Source of the DNA: Kitasatospora sp. SUK 42
Lineage (GTDB): Bacteria > Actinomycetota > Actinomycetes > Streptomycetales > Streptomycetaceae
Direction: 5' to 3'
Length of the DNA: 64,000 nt
NCBI RefSeq assembly: GCF_015776785.2
Contig: NZ_LFMD02000007.1
Coordinates: 343,559 to 407,558, forward strand
How positions within the stretch are numbered: position 1 is the stretch's first letter; every line of letters begins with the position of its first letter. This document shows positions 25,192 to 34,543 of this stretch, piece after piece. The notes under the pieces are model-generated. The model made no database searches, was not told where the DNA came from, and saw nothing but the letters and a program-made list of their open reading frames with translations. The translations under genes were made by a program, and so were the position numbers.

Positions 25192-25410
25192 CTATTGCCC
25201 GCCCTTCTGGACAAAGCCCCTCACGAAATCCTCGGCATTCGATTCGAGCACCTCGTCGATTTCGTCCAGCACCGCGTCGACGTCGTCGCTCAGCTTTTCC
25301 TGCCGCTCCTTGAGGTCGTCGGAATTCTGGGTTTCCGCGGCCTGTTCCTCGACCTCCTCGGAGGAGCGGTTCGCCCGCTGCTGGCCGCCGCCGGTGTCCT
25401 TGCTCGCCAT
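25192..25410 (-). CDS. pup: Prokaryotic ubiquitin-like protein Pup
   Basis: 72 residues, acidic and mostly disordered or coiled-coil. It ends in Gly-Gly-Gln: Dop deamidates the final Gln to Glu before PafA ligates Pup to lysines. The helical region that docks to the ARC/Mpa coiled coils is LKERQEKLSDDVDAVLDEI. ATG at 25410 begins MASKDTGGGQQ, the normal start; the longer frame upstream is not Pup-like. It lies between dop and prcB, the standard order. Confidence 0.97.
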   Translation of the reverse strand: MASKDTGGGQQRANRSSEEVEEQAAETQNSDDLKERQEKLSDDVDAVLDEIDEVLESNAEDFVRGFVQKGGQ

Positions 25411-25593
25411 TTCCCTCACCCCGCTCGAATCGTCTGGCACGGTTTGGCCGGTCGGTCGTTGCCGGTTGGCACCGACCCTATACACAAGGTGCGACTGCCG
25501 CTCCCGGTTTGCCGGTGGCGCTTCCTGTCCAACACCCGCTGCCACCCCGGATGATTCCCATTCGGCGGACGTTCACCCGTGGTGATCTCAACG

Positions 25594-27105
25594 TCACCCG
25601 CCGGACAGGACGCGCAGCAGGTCCTCCGCCGTGCGGCACCGGTCCAGCAGCTCCTTGACGTGGTTCCTGGTGCCGCGCAGCGGCTCCAGGGTGGGGACCC
25701 GCTGCAGCGAGTCCCGGCCCGGCAGGTCGAAGATGACCGAGTCCCAGGAGGCCGCCGCGACGTGCTCCGCGTACTGCTCCAGGCAGCGCCCGCGGAAGTA
25801 CGCCCGGGTGTCCTCCGGGGGCTTGGAGACGGCCCTCTCGATCTCCTCCTCGGTCAGCAGCCGGTCGAACCGGCCGCGGGCCACCAGCCGGTTGTAGAGG
25901 CCCTTCTCGGGCCGTACGTCGCTGTACTGGAGGTCGACCAGCTGTAGCCGGGGGCTGTCCCACCCCAGGGAGTCCCGGCTGCGGTAGCCCTCCAGGATCT
26001 CCCGCTTGGCGACCCAGTCCAGCTGCCTGGACAGCGACATCGGGTCGCGCTCCAGACGGCCCAGGACGTCCTCCCAGCGGGCCAGCACGTCCACCGTCTG
26101 TTCGTCCGCGTCGGTGCCGAAGCGGTCCTCGACGTACTTGCGGGCCAGCTCGAAGTACTCCAGCTGGAGTTGGACGGCGGTGAGCTTGCGCCCGTTGCGC
26201 AGGGTGATCAGGTGCTTGAGCGTCGGGTCGTGGGAGACCCGGTGCAGGGTGCGCACCGGCTGCTCGACGGCGAGGTCGGAGGCGATGAAGGAGTCCTCGA
26301 TCATCGACAGGACCAGTGAGGTGGTGCCCAGCTTGAGGTAGGTGGAGATCTCGGAGAGGTTGGCGTCCCCGATGATCACGTGCAGCCGGCGGTACTTCTC
26401 GGCGTCGGCGTGCGGTTCGTCCCTGGTGTTGATGATCGGCCGCTTGAGGGTGGTCTCCAGGCCGACCTCGACCTCGAAGTAGTCCGCCCGCTGGCTGATC
26501 TGGAAGCCGTGCGCCGAGCCGTCCTGGCCGACGCCGACCCGGCCGGAGCCGGTGACCACCTGGCGGGAGACGAAGAACGGGGTGAGGTGGCGGACGATGT
26601 CGGCGAACGGCGTCGCCCGCTTCATCAGGTAGTTCTCGTGGGTGCCGTAGGAGGCGCCCTTGTTGTCGGTGTTGTTCTTGTACAGGTGGATGTTCTGCCC
26701 GTTGGGCAGCTCCAGCGCCCGTTGTGCGGCGGCCGCCATGATCCGCTCGCCGGCCTTGTCCCAGAGCACGGCGTCGCGCGGGTTGGTCACCTCGGGCGAG
26801 CTGTACTCGGGGTGTGCGTGGTCCACGTAGAACCGGGCCCCGTTGGTGAGGATCACGTTGGCGAGGCCGATGTCCTCGTCGGTCAGCTGGCTGGCGTCCG
26901 CCACCTCGCGCGCGAGGTCGAAGCCGCGAGCGTCGCGCAGTGGGTTCTCCTCCTCGAAGTCCCAGCGGGCCCGCCTGGCCCGGTGCATCGCCGCCGCGTA
27001 GGCGTTGACGATCTGGGACGAGGTGAGCATGGCGTTGGCGTTGGGGTGCCCGGGCACGGAGATCCCGTACTCGGTCTCGATGCCCATCACGCGCCGTACG
27101 GTCAT
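25594..27105 (-). CDS. dop: Pup deamidase/depupylase Dop
   Basis: 503 residues. Deamidates Pup-Gln to Pup-Glu and removes Pup from substrates. It is a PafA paralogue with the start VMGIETEYGISVPGH, the conserved FYVDHAHPEYSSPE carrying the catalytic Asp, and KNNTDNKGASYGTHENYL. It carries the extra Dop-loop after the first strand (about 35-60, RARRARWDFEEENPLRDARG). ATG at 27105 is preceded by AAGGAGG. It lies upstream of pup with 183 bases between. Confidence 0.96.
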   Translation of the reverse strand: MTVRRVMGIETEYGISVPGHPNANAMLTSSQIVNAYAAAMHRARRARWDFEEENPLRDARGFDLAREVADASQLTDEDIGLANVILTNGARFYVDHAHPEYSSPEVTNPRDAVLWDKAGERIMAAAAQRALELPNGQNIHLYKNNTDNKGASYGTHENYLMKRATPFADIVRHLTPFFVSRQVVTGSGRVGVGQDGSAHGFQISQRADYFEVEVGLETTLKRPIINTRDEPHADAEKYRRLHVIIGDANLSEISTYLKLGTTSLVLSMIEDSFIASDLAVEQPVRTLHRVSHDPTLKHLITLRNGRKLTAVQLQLEYFELARKYVEDRFGTDADEQTVDVLARWEDVLGRLERDPMSLSRQLDWVAKREILEGYRSRDSLGWDSPRLQLVDLQYSDVRPEKGLYNRLVARGRFDRLLTEEEIERAVSKPPEDTRAYFRGRCLEQYAEHVAAASWDSVIFDLPGRDSLQRVPTLEPLRGTRNHVKELLDRCRTAEDLLRVLSGG

Positions 27106-27242
27106 GCGGCCCTCCTTGCCCGGTGCGCCGCCCCCGGCGGGCGGAACACACTGACGTACCGCTGAACAACACCGGCGCCGGACATCTGCCCGCGGACGGT
27201 GGGTCGAGCCTAGGACCCGGCGCCGACCGGCGGGCCCGGAGA

Positions 27243-27290
27243 CGCGCCGTCCGGCTGCGGGGCCGCGAGGCGCCACAGCCGGACGGTGTG
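27243..27290. terminator. Hairpin terminator downstream of the ARC gene
   Basis: A perfect 11-bp core (27247-27257 with 27276-27286), extended to 15 pairs with two G-U, around an 18-base loop. It lies just past the ARC stop on the minus strand and before dop. Confidence 0.6.
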
Positions 27291-27333
27291 CGTACAGCTC
27301 CGGGGACCGTCGCCGGCCCGGGTTACCGCGTGT

Positions 27334-29100
27334 TTACAGGTACTGCCCCGTGTTGGCGACAGTGTCGATCGAGCGGCCGGACTCGGCGCCCTGCTTGCCG
27401 GTGACCAGCGTGCGGATGAAGACGATCCGCTCGCCCTTCTTGCCGGAGATGCGGGCCCAGTCGTCCGGGTTGGTCGTGTTGGGCAGGTCCTCGTTCTCCT
27501 TGAACTCGTCCACGCAGGCGGCGAGCAGGTGGGAGACCCGCAGGCCCCGCTGACCGTGGTCGAGGAAGTCCTTGATGGCCATCTTCTTCGCGCGGTCGAC
27601 GATGTTCTGGATCATCGCACCGGAGTTGAAGTCCTTGAAGTACAGGACCTCCTTGTCACCGTTGGCGTAGGTGACCTCCAGGAAGCGGTTCTCCTCCGTC
27701 TCGGAGTACATCCGCTCCACCACCGACTGGATCATCGCGACCACCGTGGCCTCGACGGAGCCGTCGTGCTCCTTGACGTCGTCCGGGTGGAACGGCAGCG
27801 AGTCCTTGAGGTACTTGGAGAAGATGTCCTTCGCGGCCTCGGCGTCCGGGCGCTCGATCTTGATCTTGACGTCCAGGCGGCCGGGCCGCAGGATCGCCGG
27901 GTCGATCATGTCCTCGCGGTTCGAGGCGCCGATGACGATGACGTTCTCCAGGCCCTCCACACCGTCGATCTCGGCCAGCAGCTGCGGGACGATGGTGTTC
28001 TCCACGTCCGAGCTGACGCCGGAACCGCGGGTGCGGAACAGCGACTCCATCTCGTCGAAGAAGACGATGACCGGCGTGCCCTCGCCCGCCTTCTCCCGGG
28101 CCCGCTGGAAGACCAGTCGGATCTGCCGCTCGGTCTCGCCGACGTACTTGTTGAGCAGCTCGGGGCCCTTGATGTTGAGGAAGTAGCTCTTCCCCTGCGG
28201 GCGGCCGGTGACCTCCGCGACCTTCTTGGCCAGCGAGTTGGCGACCGCCTTGGCGATCAGCGTCTTGCCGCAGCCGGGCGGGCCGTAGAGCAGCACGCCC
28301 TTGGGCGGGCGCAGCTCGTACTCCTTGAAGAGGTCGGCGTGCAGGTACGGCAGCTCGACCGCGTCGCGGATCAGCTCGATCTGGTTGTTCAGGCCGCCGA
28401 TCTGGCGGTAGTCGATGTCCGGGACCTCTTCGAGGACCAGCTCCTCGACCTCGGACTTCGGCACGACCTCGTACACGTACCCGGAGCGGGGCTCCAGCAG
28501 CAGCGCGTCCCCGGCCCGGATCGTCGCCCCGTGCAGCGGTTCGGCGAGGCGCACCACCCGCTCGTCGTCGGTGTGGCCCAGGACCAGGGCGCGCTCGCCG
28601 TCCTCCAGGATCTCCTTGAGGGTGACGATCTCGCCGATGCGCTCGAAGGCCATCGCGTCCACGATGTTGAGGGCCTCGTTGAGCATCACCTCCTGGCCAC
28701 GGCGCAGTTCGTCCAGGGCGACGTTCGGGCTGACGTTGACGCGGAGCTTGCGACCGCCGGTGAAGATGTCGGCGGTACCGTCCTCGTTCGCTTCGAGGAA
28801 GGTGCCGAATCCGGCCGGGGGCTGTGCCAGCCGATCCACTTCCTCCTTGAGGGCCACGATCTGGTCGCGGGCCTCGCGCAGGGTGGAGGCGAGTCGTTCG
28901 TTCTGGGCGGTCACGCCCGCCAGGTTGGTCTGGAGCTCGACGATCCGCTCTTCGAGGATCCTCGAATTGCGCGGCGAGTCGGCGAGCTTGCGGCGCAGAA
29001 CGGCGATTTCCTGCTCAAGGTACGAGACCTGAGCGGCCTCGTCGGAACCACGAGCGGGCCTGCCGGTGCTGCGGTTGTAGTCGTCATCGTGGGCTGCCAC
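27334..29100 (-). CDS. arc: Proteasome-associated AAA ATPase ARC/Mpa
   Basis: 588 residues. Hexameric unfoldase that binds Pup through its N-terminal coiled coils and feeds substrates to the 20S core. Order: coiled coil (about 20-95), tandem OB domains (about 95-235), and an AAA domain with Walker A GPPGCGKT and Walker B VIVFFDEMES. It ends in the tyrosine-containing QYL tail that docks to the alpha ring. GTG at 29100 is chosen because GGAGGAGG lies 8 bases upstream; a GTG at 29109 is possible. Confidence 0.96.
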   Translation of the reverse strand: MAAHDDDYNRSTGRPARGSDEAAQVSYLEQEIAVLRRKLADSPRNSRILEERIVELQTNLAGVTAQNERLASTLREARDQIVALKEEVDRLAQPPAGFGTFLEANEDGTADIFTGGRKLRVNVSPNVALDELRRGQEVMLNEALNIVDAMAFERIGEIVTLKEILEDGERALVLGHTDDERVVRLAEPLHGATIRAGDALLLEPRSGYVYEVVPKSEVEELVLEEVPDIDYRQIGGLNNQIELIRDAVELPYLHADLFKEYELRPPKGVLLYGPPGCGKTLIAKAVANSLAKKVAEVTGRPQGKSYFLNIKGPELLNKYVGETERQIRLVFQRAREKAGEGTPVIVFFDEMESLFRTRGSGVSSDVENTIVPQLLAEIDGVEGLENVIVIGASNREDMIDPAILRPGRLDVKIKIERPDAEAAKDIFSKYLKDSLPFHPDDVKEHDGSVEATVVAMIQSVVERMYSETEENRFLEVTYANGDKEVLYFKDFNSGAMIQNIVDRAKKMAIKDFLDHGQRGLRVSHLLAACVDEFKENEDLPNTTNPDDWARISGKKGERIVFIRTLVTGKQGAESGRSIDTVANTGQYL

Positions 29101-29384
29101 GGTCCTCACCTCCTCCGGGGAGCTGGACGCTTCCAGACCCTACCTGGGACCAGGGGTCCGTAAACCCCTAGATCAAGAAAGATGGAACGGGCGTGTCCGA
29201 TCTTCGCCCCAGCGTGCTTCCCCTCTGCTAGGGGGATACCCAGCGCACACCACCCAAAGCGGGCCAGATGTATCGTCGAGCGAAGTGATATCCGATCGCG
29301 ACCGCTGTGCTGGGTCCGATCGTTGTACGAATGGCGGGATTGCTCCAGGAATAGGGGCGACCCGGGACAGAAACGGCAGGAGAC

Positions 29385-29690
29385 ATGTCGGTGACGGAGC
29401 AGACCGCGGCGGCGACCGAGGAGCTGGAGGTGTGGATCGACCAGGATCTGTGCACCGGCGACGGCATCTGCGTGCAGTACGCGCCCGAGGTCTTCGAACT
29501 GGACATCGACGGGCTGGCGTACGTGAAGGGCCCGGACGACGAACTGCGCCAGCAGCCCGGGGAGACCGCCCCGGTGCCGCTGACGCTCCTTCAGGACGTG
29601 GTGGACTCGGCGAAGGAGTGCCCGGGCGACTGCATCCACGTGCGCCGGGCCGCCGACCGGGTCGAGGTGTACGGGCCCGACGCCGAATAA
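29385..29690 (+). CDS. Ferredoxin ([3Fe-4S]/[4Fe-4S] type)
   Basis: 101 residues. The cluster ligands are in the pattern CTGDGIC (Cys23, Cys29) and CPGDC (Cys79, Cys83), with VQYAPEVFELD as in actinobacterial P450-type ferredoxins. It is divergent from the ARC gene with 284 bases between. The redox partner is not adjacent, and the P450 in this window is 30 kb away. ATG at 29385 with AGGAGA upstream is a good start. Confidence 0.9.
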   Translation: MSVTEQTAAATEELEVWIDQDLCTGDGICVQYAPEVFELDIDGLAYVKGPDDELRQQPGETAPVPLTLLQDVVDSAKECPGDCIHVRRAADRVEVYGPDAE

Positions 29691-29694
29691 CCCG

Positions 29695-30375
29695 TCAGAC
29701 GGCGGAGACCGGGGCGGCGGTCTGGGAGCGTTCCCAGTCGCCGCCCTTGTGCGTCCAGGTGAGGTCGAGTGAGACGTCGGGCCGGAAGCGCGGCACGTCC
29801 TCGCTCGAATACCCCTGCGCGTGGCCGGTGATGGCGCCGTCGGAGCGGACGGCGAGCCGGCTCAGGGTGAGGTTCTCGCGCTCGTTCAGCAGGGTGGCGA
29901 CGACCACTGGGCGCTCGCCCTGGCCGAATCCGAGCAGGTAGACGGAGTCCGGCGGGGTGCCGGTCTCGGTGGCGCAGTGGGCGGCGACGACCGTACCGGG
30001 GCGTCCGTCGCCCAGTTCGGCGGGCACGCTGAGCACCGTCTTGACCGGGAACGGGCCGCAGTCCATGGGCAGTTGGGCCTTGGCGGGATCGGGGGCGGCG
30101 CTCGCGGCGAGGGCCTTGGGGGCGCCGCCGCGGGAGGGTGCCGGGGTGCCGGTCGCCGGGGAGGCGGCGAGGGCGGTGGCCACCACCGCTCCACAGCCGG
30201 CCAGGGCGAGGGCCCAGTGCCAGGGGGCAGTGCGCGCGTGTCCGGGCCGGGTGCGGCCCCGCGGTGTCTGCTGCGTCTGCTGCGTCTGCTGTCCAGCCGT
30301 CGCCGTCGTCCCGACCGCGGTCTCCACCAGGCGTCCCCTCCAGAGCTCCAGGAGCTGGTCTGCGTGCGGGAGCAT
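29695..30375 (-). CDS. Hypothetical membrane-anchored or secreted protein
   Basis: 226 residues, no family recognised. A Gln/Thr-rich cytoplasmic N-terminus includes QQTQQTQQT. One hydrophobic helix (about 52-70, WALALAGCGAVVATALAA) follows, then a roughly 150-residue extracytoplasmic domain with two Cys. It converges with the ferredoxin gene, their stops only 4 bases apart. The Gln-Thr repeats sit on tandem CAGCAGACG-like DNA (about 30270-30292). Confidence 0.7.
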   Translation of the reverse strand: MLPHADQLLELWRGRLVETAVGTTATAGQQTQQTQQTPRGRTRPGHARTAPWHWALALAGCGAVVATALAASPATGTPAPSRGGAPKALAASAAPDPAKAQLPMDCGPFPVKTVLSVPAELGDGRPGTVVAAHCATETGTPPDSVYLLGFGQGERPVVVATLLNERENLTLSRLAVRSDGAITGHAQGYSSEDVPRFRPDVSLDLTWTHKGGDWERSQTAAPVSAV

Positions 30376-30456
30376 CGTCCCACACGGGGGTGGACGGCGA
30401 ACGAAAGGGGTGGTGCGAGCACTCGGCTCGCACCACCCCTTCCCGTCGGTTCGGGC

Positions 30457-31416
30457 TCAGTCCTGCTCGGGCTGCTCGGCCTCGGTGCCGCGGGCGGCCT
30501 TGCGGGCCGCGGCGCGCTCCTGGAGGGACGGCTCGGGCGCCCCGTTGTCGTAGTCCTCGCCGTACGCGCCCTTGGCCGGGCGGCGGCGGCGCAGCGGCGG
30601 CTCGACGCCGTCCGCCAGGCGGCGGGCGGTGAGCAGGAAGCCGGTGTGGCCGATCATCCGGTGGTCCGGGCGGACGGCCAGGCCCTCCAGGTGCCAGGTG
30701 CGGACCATGGTCTCCCAGGCCTGCGGCTCGGTGAAGGTGCCGTGCTCGCGCAGCGCCTCGACGGTCCTGGACATCTGCGTGGTGGTGGCCACGTAGCAGC
30801 AGATGAGACCACCGGGCACGAGGGCCTCGGAGGCGACGTCCAGGCACTCCCAGGGGGCCAGCATGTCGAGGATGACGCGGTCGACGTCGGTCTCGACCAG
30901 GTTGTCCTGGAGGTCGCCGACGGTCAGCTTCCACGCCGGGTGCGGGCCGCCGAAGTAGCGCTCGACGTTGCCCTGGGCGATGTCCGCGAAGTCCTGCCGG
31001 CGCTCGTAGGAGGCCAGCATGCCGTGTTCGCCGACGGCGCGCAGCAGGTACATGCTGAGCGCGCCCGAGCCGACTCCGGCCTCGACCACGCGGGCGCCCG
31101 CGAAGATGTCGGCCATCGCCAGGATCTGCCCCGCGTCCTTGGGGTAGATCACGGCGGCGCCGCGCGGCATGGACAGGACGTAGTCGGGGAGCAGGGGGCG
31201 CAGCGCGAGGTACGGGACGTTCCCCGTGGTGCGCACGACCGTGCCCTCGGGGGCGCCGATCAGCTCGTCGTGGGGGAACGCACCCTTGTGGGTGTGGAAC
31301 TGGTTCCCGGCCTGGAGCGTGAACGTGTAGTGGCGACCCTTGGGGTCGGTCAGCTGGACCTGGTCCCCGACCTGGAAGGGCCCGCGTCGGCGGGCGGCAC
31401 CGGTCGGTTCGGACAT
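30457..31416 (-). CDS. trmI: tRNA (adenine-N1)-methyltransferase TrmI
   Basis: 319 residues. Methylates A58 in the T-loop of tRNAs using S-adenosylmethionine. An N-terminal beta domain (FQVGDQVQLTDPKGRHYTF) precedes the methyltransferase fold with motif I VVEAGVGSGALSMYLL. The catalytic region is LDMLAPWECLDV, and GGLICCYVATTTQM follows. The C-terminal 40 residues are basic and variable. ATG at 31416 with AGGA upstream is used. In actinobacteria it commonly lies close to the proteasome genes. Confidence 0.93.
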   Translation of the reverse strand: MSEPTGAARRRGPFQVGDQVQLTDPKGRHYTFTLQAGNQFHTHKGAFPHDELIGAPEGTVVRTTGNVPYLALRPLLPDYVLSMPRGAAVIYPKDAGQILAMADIFAGARVVEAGVGSGALSMYLLRAVGEHGMLASYERRQDFADIAQGNVERYFGGPHPAWKLTVGDLQDNLVETDVDRVILDMLAPWECLDVASEALVPGGLICCYVATTTQMSRTVEALREHGTFTEPQAWETMVRTWHLEGLAVRPDHRMIGHTGFLLTARRLADGVEPPLRRRRPAKGAYGEDYDNGAPEPSLQERAAARKAARGTEAEQPEQD

Positions 31417-31464
31417 GCGGACAATCCTAAGGGAAGCGGGCACCGCCCCCCGACCACGGTCCGG

Positions 31465-32673
31465 TCACCGTCCCGAGACGGCGGCGGTCAGCCGCTGCTC
31501 GATGTCGGTGAGCGCGGCGACACCGTACATCCGGCCGTCCGCCTCGACCACCAGGTACTCCCCCGCCGGGGTGGCCTGGACGGCCCGCAGCAGCGCCTCG
31601 CCGCTGAGGTCGGCGTCCAGCCGCATCCCGGGCTCCAGGTCGCGGGCCAGCGGGCCGACCGCCACCCAGGGGCGGCGGTGCTCCGGCACGGCCCGTACCG
31701 CGGACTCGCGGACGATGGCGATCGGCTCGCCCCGGCCGTCCACCACGACGACCGCGCCGGCCTGGGCCTCGCGGGCACGGCGCAGCGCCTCGCCGAGCGG
31801 GGTGTCGGCGGTGACCTCGACGGCCCGGCGGGCGAGGTCGCGCAGCCGCAGGCCGGGCAGCACCTCCTTGAGCCGGGCGTTGCGCAGGCTGCCGGTGGCG
31901 CCGTTCCAGATGATCGCGGCCAGTACGGCGGCGAGCACCGCGTCCACCAGGGTGTCGGTGGTGGTGCGCTCGACCCCGCGGGCGGCGCTGAACAGCGGCA
32001 GGCCGATCAGCACGGCGACCGCCAGTGCCCGGCCGACCCAGGCGGCGGCCACCGTGCCGGCCATCGGCTTGCCGGTGACCGCCCAGACCAGGGCGCGCAG
32101 CATCCGGCCGCCGTCCAGCGGCAGGCCGGGCAGCAGGTTGAAGGCGGCGACCACCAGGTTGGAGACCATCAGGCCGGTGAGCAGCACCCCCGGCACGGTG
32201 GACAGCTCGACGGCGCCCAGCGCGAGGTAGAACACGCCGCCGAGCACCAGCGAGAGCAGCGGGCCGACGAAGGCCAGCCAGAACTCGCGCCAGGGGCTCT
32301 CGGCCTCGTTCTCGATCTCGGAGACGCCGCCGAAGAACTGGAGCTGGATCCGCCGCACCCCGAGCCGGTACCGCAGAGCGACCAGGGTGTGGGCCAGCTC
32401 GTGCACCAGGACGGAGGCGTAGAAGGCGACCGCGAAGAAGAAGGCGAGCAGGTAGCGGGCCGCGCCGAGCTCCGGCAGGACGTCGCCGAGCTGTCCGCCG
32501 AACACCCAGGTGATCAGGGCGGCGATGACGAACCAGGAGGGCGTGACGTAGATGGGCACGCCGAAGGGCCGCCCCATCAGGAGGCCGCCGCCGCGCTCCG
32601 GCGGCTGCCCGCCCGGGCGTCCGCCGTCCTGCGGTGGCTGGTCGGAGGTCTGCTGCCCCCTGCTGTCGCTCAC
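31465..32673 (-). CDS. Site-2 (M50) intramembrane metalloprotease with CBS domains
   Basis: 402 residues. Zinc protease motif HELAH in ASVLVHELAHTLVAL, and the second active-site motif NLLPGLPLDGGRML with its Asp. Several membrane helices lie between residues about 40 and 255, followed by two cytoplasmic CBS repeats (about 275-395). This is the Rip3-like class, which lacks a PDZ domain and is thought to be tuned by nucleotide binding to CBS. GTG at 32673 has GAAGGGATC upstream. The substrate, often an anti-sigma factor or membrane regulator, is unknown. Confidence 0.92.
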   Translation of the reverse strand: MSDSRGQQTSDQPPQDGGRPGGQPPERGGGLLMGRPFGVPIYVTPSWFVIAALITWVFGGQLGDVLPELGAARYLLAFFFAVAFYASVLVHELAHTLVALRYRLGVRRIQLQFFGGVSEIENEAESPWREFWLAFVGPLLSLVLGGVFYLALGAVELSTVPGVLLTGLMVSNLVVAAFNLLPGLPLDGGRMLRALVWAVTGKPMAGTVAAAWVGRALAVAVLIGLPLFSAARGVERTTTDTLVDAVLAAVLAAIIWNGATGSLRNARLKEVLPGLRLRDLARRAVEVTADTPLGEALRRAREAQAGAVVVVDGRGEPIAIVRESAVRAVPEHRRPWVAVGPLARDLEPGMRLDADLSGEALLRAVQATPAGEYLVVEADGRMYGVAALTDIEQRLTAAVSGR

Positions 32674-32869
32674 CGTGATCCCTTCGGTCGTCCCGCCCGT
32701 CGTGTCCCCGGTGCGCCCACGCTACGTGATCGCGCCCATCCGGTGCCGCGCGCCCCTCTGTCTGCCTTCATACCCACTCAGGGCCCGTCCCTCGGATCCT
32801 CGCCGCCCCGGGACCGGCTGGCAGCACGGTGGCAGCGGGATGACAGCGAAGGGCAATAGGGTCGTAGGC

Positions 32870-33775
32870 ATGCAGCAGACCGAGACCAGCAGTGCCGCCG
32901 ACGCCCCGGCGCGCCCGGCGGGGCCCCCGACCGGGCTCTCCCCGTCCCGCGCGGGGGACTTCCTGACCTGCCCCCTGCTGTACCGGCTGCGGGTGATCGA
33001 CCGGCTGCCCGAGCCGCCGAGCTCGGCGGCGACCAGGGGCACGCTGGTGCACGCGGTGCTGGAGCGGCTGTTCGACAGCCCGGCGACCGAGCGGACGCCG
33101 GAGCGGGCGCTGGGCCTGCTGCGCCCCCAGTGGGAGCGGCTGCTGGGCGAGCGCCCGGAGCTGGGCTCGCTGTTCCCGGACGACCCGGACGGCGCGGCGC
33201 TCACCCGCTGGCTGGCGGACGCCGAGAAGCTGGTCGGCCAGTGGTTCCGGCTGGAGGACCCGACCCGGCTGCACCCGGTGGAGCGGGAGCTGTACGTGGA
33301 GACCGCGCTGGATTCGGGACTGCTGCTGCGCGGCTACATCGACCGGGTGGACGTCGCCCCGACCGGCGAGGTCCGGCTGGTGGACTACAAGACCGGCCGG
33401 GCGCCCTCGCGGGACTTCGAGGGCAAGGCGATGTTCCAGATGAAGTTCTACGCACTGGTGGTGTGGCGTTGGAAGGGGGTGATCCCCAAGCGCCTCCAGC
33501 TGGTCTACCTCGGCGGGGGCGGGGACGTGGTCACCTACGACCCGGACGAGGCCGACCTGCGTGCGGTGGAGCGCAAGTTGCAGGCGCTGTGGGAGCGGAT
33601 CAGCCACGCGGTGGCCACCGGGGACTTCCCGGCCACCCGCAACCGCCTCTGCGACTGGTGCGACCACCAGGCCAGCTGCCCGGAGTTCGGCGGCACCCCG
33701 CCGCCGTATCCTCTTCCGCTGGCCCGTACATCGGAGAGCGATCCCACGGGGGATCCGATGAGCAAGGAGTCCTAG
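32870..33775 (+). CDS. RecB-family exonuclease (Fe-S Cas4/AddB-like)
   Basis: 301 residues, PD-(D/E)XK nuclease. Motifs: RGTLVHAVLERL, GYIDRVD, and LVDYKTG (metal/catalytic Asp and Lys). One Cys near the N-terminus (FLTCPLLYRL) and three near the C-terminus (CDWCDHQASC) would hold a [4Fe-4S] staple, as in AddB and Cas4. Stand-alone actinobacterial members are annotated as RecB exonucleases; their role in repair is plausible but not shown. ATG at 32870 is chosen. Its stop overlaps the start of the response regulator gene by one base. Confidence 0.9.
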   Translation: MQQTETSSAADAPARPAGPPTGLSPSRAGDFLTCPLLYRLRVIDRLPEPPSSAATRGTLVHAVLERLFDSPATERTPERALGLLRPQWERLLGERPELGSLFPDDPDGAALTRWLADAEKLVGQWFRLEDPTRLHPVERELYVETALDSGLLLRGYIDRVDVAPTGEVRLVDYKTGRAPSRDFEGKAMFQMKFYALVVWRWKGVIPKRLQLVYLGGGGDVVTYDPDEADLRAVERKLQALWERISHAVATGDFPATRNRLCDWCDHQASCPEFGGTPPPYPLPLARTSESDPTGDPMSKES

Positions 33776-34446
33776 TGACGATCCGAGTGCTGCTGGTCGA
33801 CGACCAGCCGCTGCTGCGCACCGGTTTCCGGATGATCCTGGAGGCCGAGTCCGACCTGGTCGTGGTCGGTGAGGCCGGCGACGGTCAGCAGGCGCTGGAC
33901 CAGGTGCGCGCGCTGCAGCCCGACGTGGTGCTGATGGACATCCGGATGCCGAGGATGGACGGCGTCGAGGCGACCCGCCGGATCGCCGGTCCGGGGCGGG
34001 ACGGCCCGGCCAAGGTGCTGGTGCTGACCACCTTCGACCTGGACGAGTACGTGGTGGAGGCGCTGCGCGCGGGTGCCAGCGGCTTCCTGCTGAAGGACGT
34101 CCCGGCGGAGGAGCTGGTGCAGGCGATCCGGGTGGTCGCGGACGGCGCGGCGATGCTGGCGCCGAGCATCACCCGCCGGCTGCTGGACATGTACGCCACC
34201 AAGCTGCCCTCGGGCGAGGAGGCGCCGCCGCAGGCGCTGAGCGCGCTGACCGAGCGGGAGCTGGAGGTGCTGAAGCTGGTGGCGCGCGGGCTGTCGAACG
34301 CGGAGATCGCGGCCGAACTGTTCGTCAGCGAGACGACCGTCAAGACGCACGTCGGCCATGTGCTGACCAAGCTCCAGCTGCGCGACCGGGTGCAGGCGGC
34401 GGTGTACGCCTACGAGAGCGGGCTGGTGCGGCCCGGCGCCCTGTAG
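33775..34446 (+). CDS. LuxR/NarL-type response regulator (no kinase adjacent)
   Basis: 223 residues. The receiver domain has DDQ near residue 9, phospho-acceptor Asp55 in VVLMDIRMP, and the switch Lys in FLLKDVP. The C-terminal GerE HTH reads LTERELEVLKLVARGLSNAEIAAELFVSETTVKTHVGHVLTKL in its entirety at about 160-205. GTG at 33775 follows AAGGAG and overlaps the nuclease stop. No histidine kinase gene is near, so it is an orphan or is paired at a distance; coupling to a DNA nuclease gene is unusual. Confidence 0.92.
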   Translation: MTIRVLLVDDQPLLRTGFRMILEAESDLVVVGEAGDGQQALDQVRALQPDVVLMDIRMPRMDGVEATRRIAGPGRDGPAKVLVLTTFDLDEYVVEALRAGASGFLLKDVPAEELVQAIRVVADGAAMLAPSITRRLLDMYATKLPSGEEAPPQALSALTERELEVLKLVARGLSNAEIAAELFVSETTVKTHVGHVLTKLQLRDRVQAAVYAYESGLVRPGAL

Positions 34447-34482
34447 CGGGCCGAACGGCCCGCAACGCCAAGGAGAAACGTG

Positions 34483-34536
34483 ACGGCGGCCCGCCCGCTT
34501 CCCCTCGCACTGACGGGGAAGCGGGCGGGCCGCCGT
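34483..34536. terminator. Strong bidirectional terminator
   Basis: A perfect 22-bp stem (34483-34504 with 34515-34536), 10-base loop, between the convergent response-regulator and substrate-binding-protein genes. Confidence 0.85.
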
Positions 34537-34543
34537 TCGCGCC

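Noticed and set aside
29821..32859. Plus-strand open frame of 1012 codons
   Set aside because: It covers trmI, the site-2 protease and a hypothetical gene on the other strand, all with clear motifs; the product is low-complexity.
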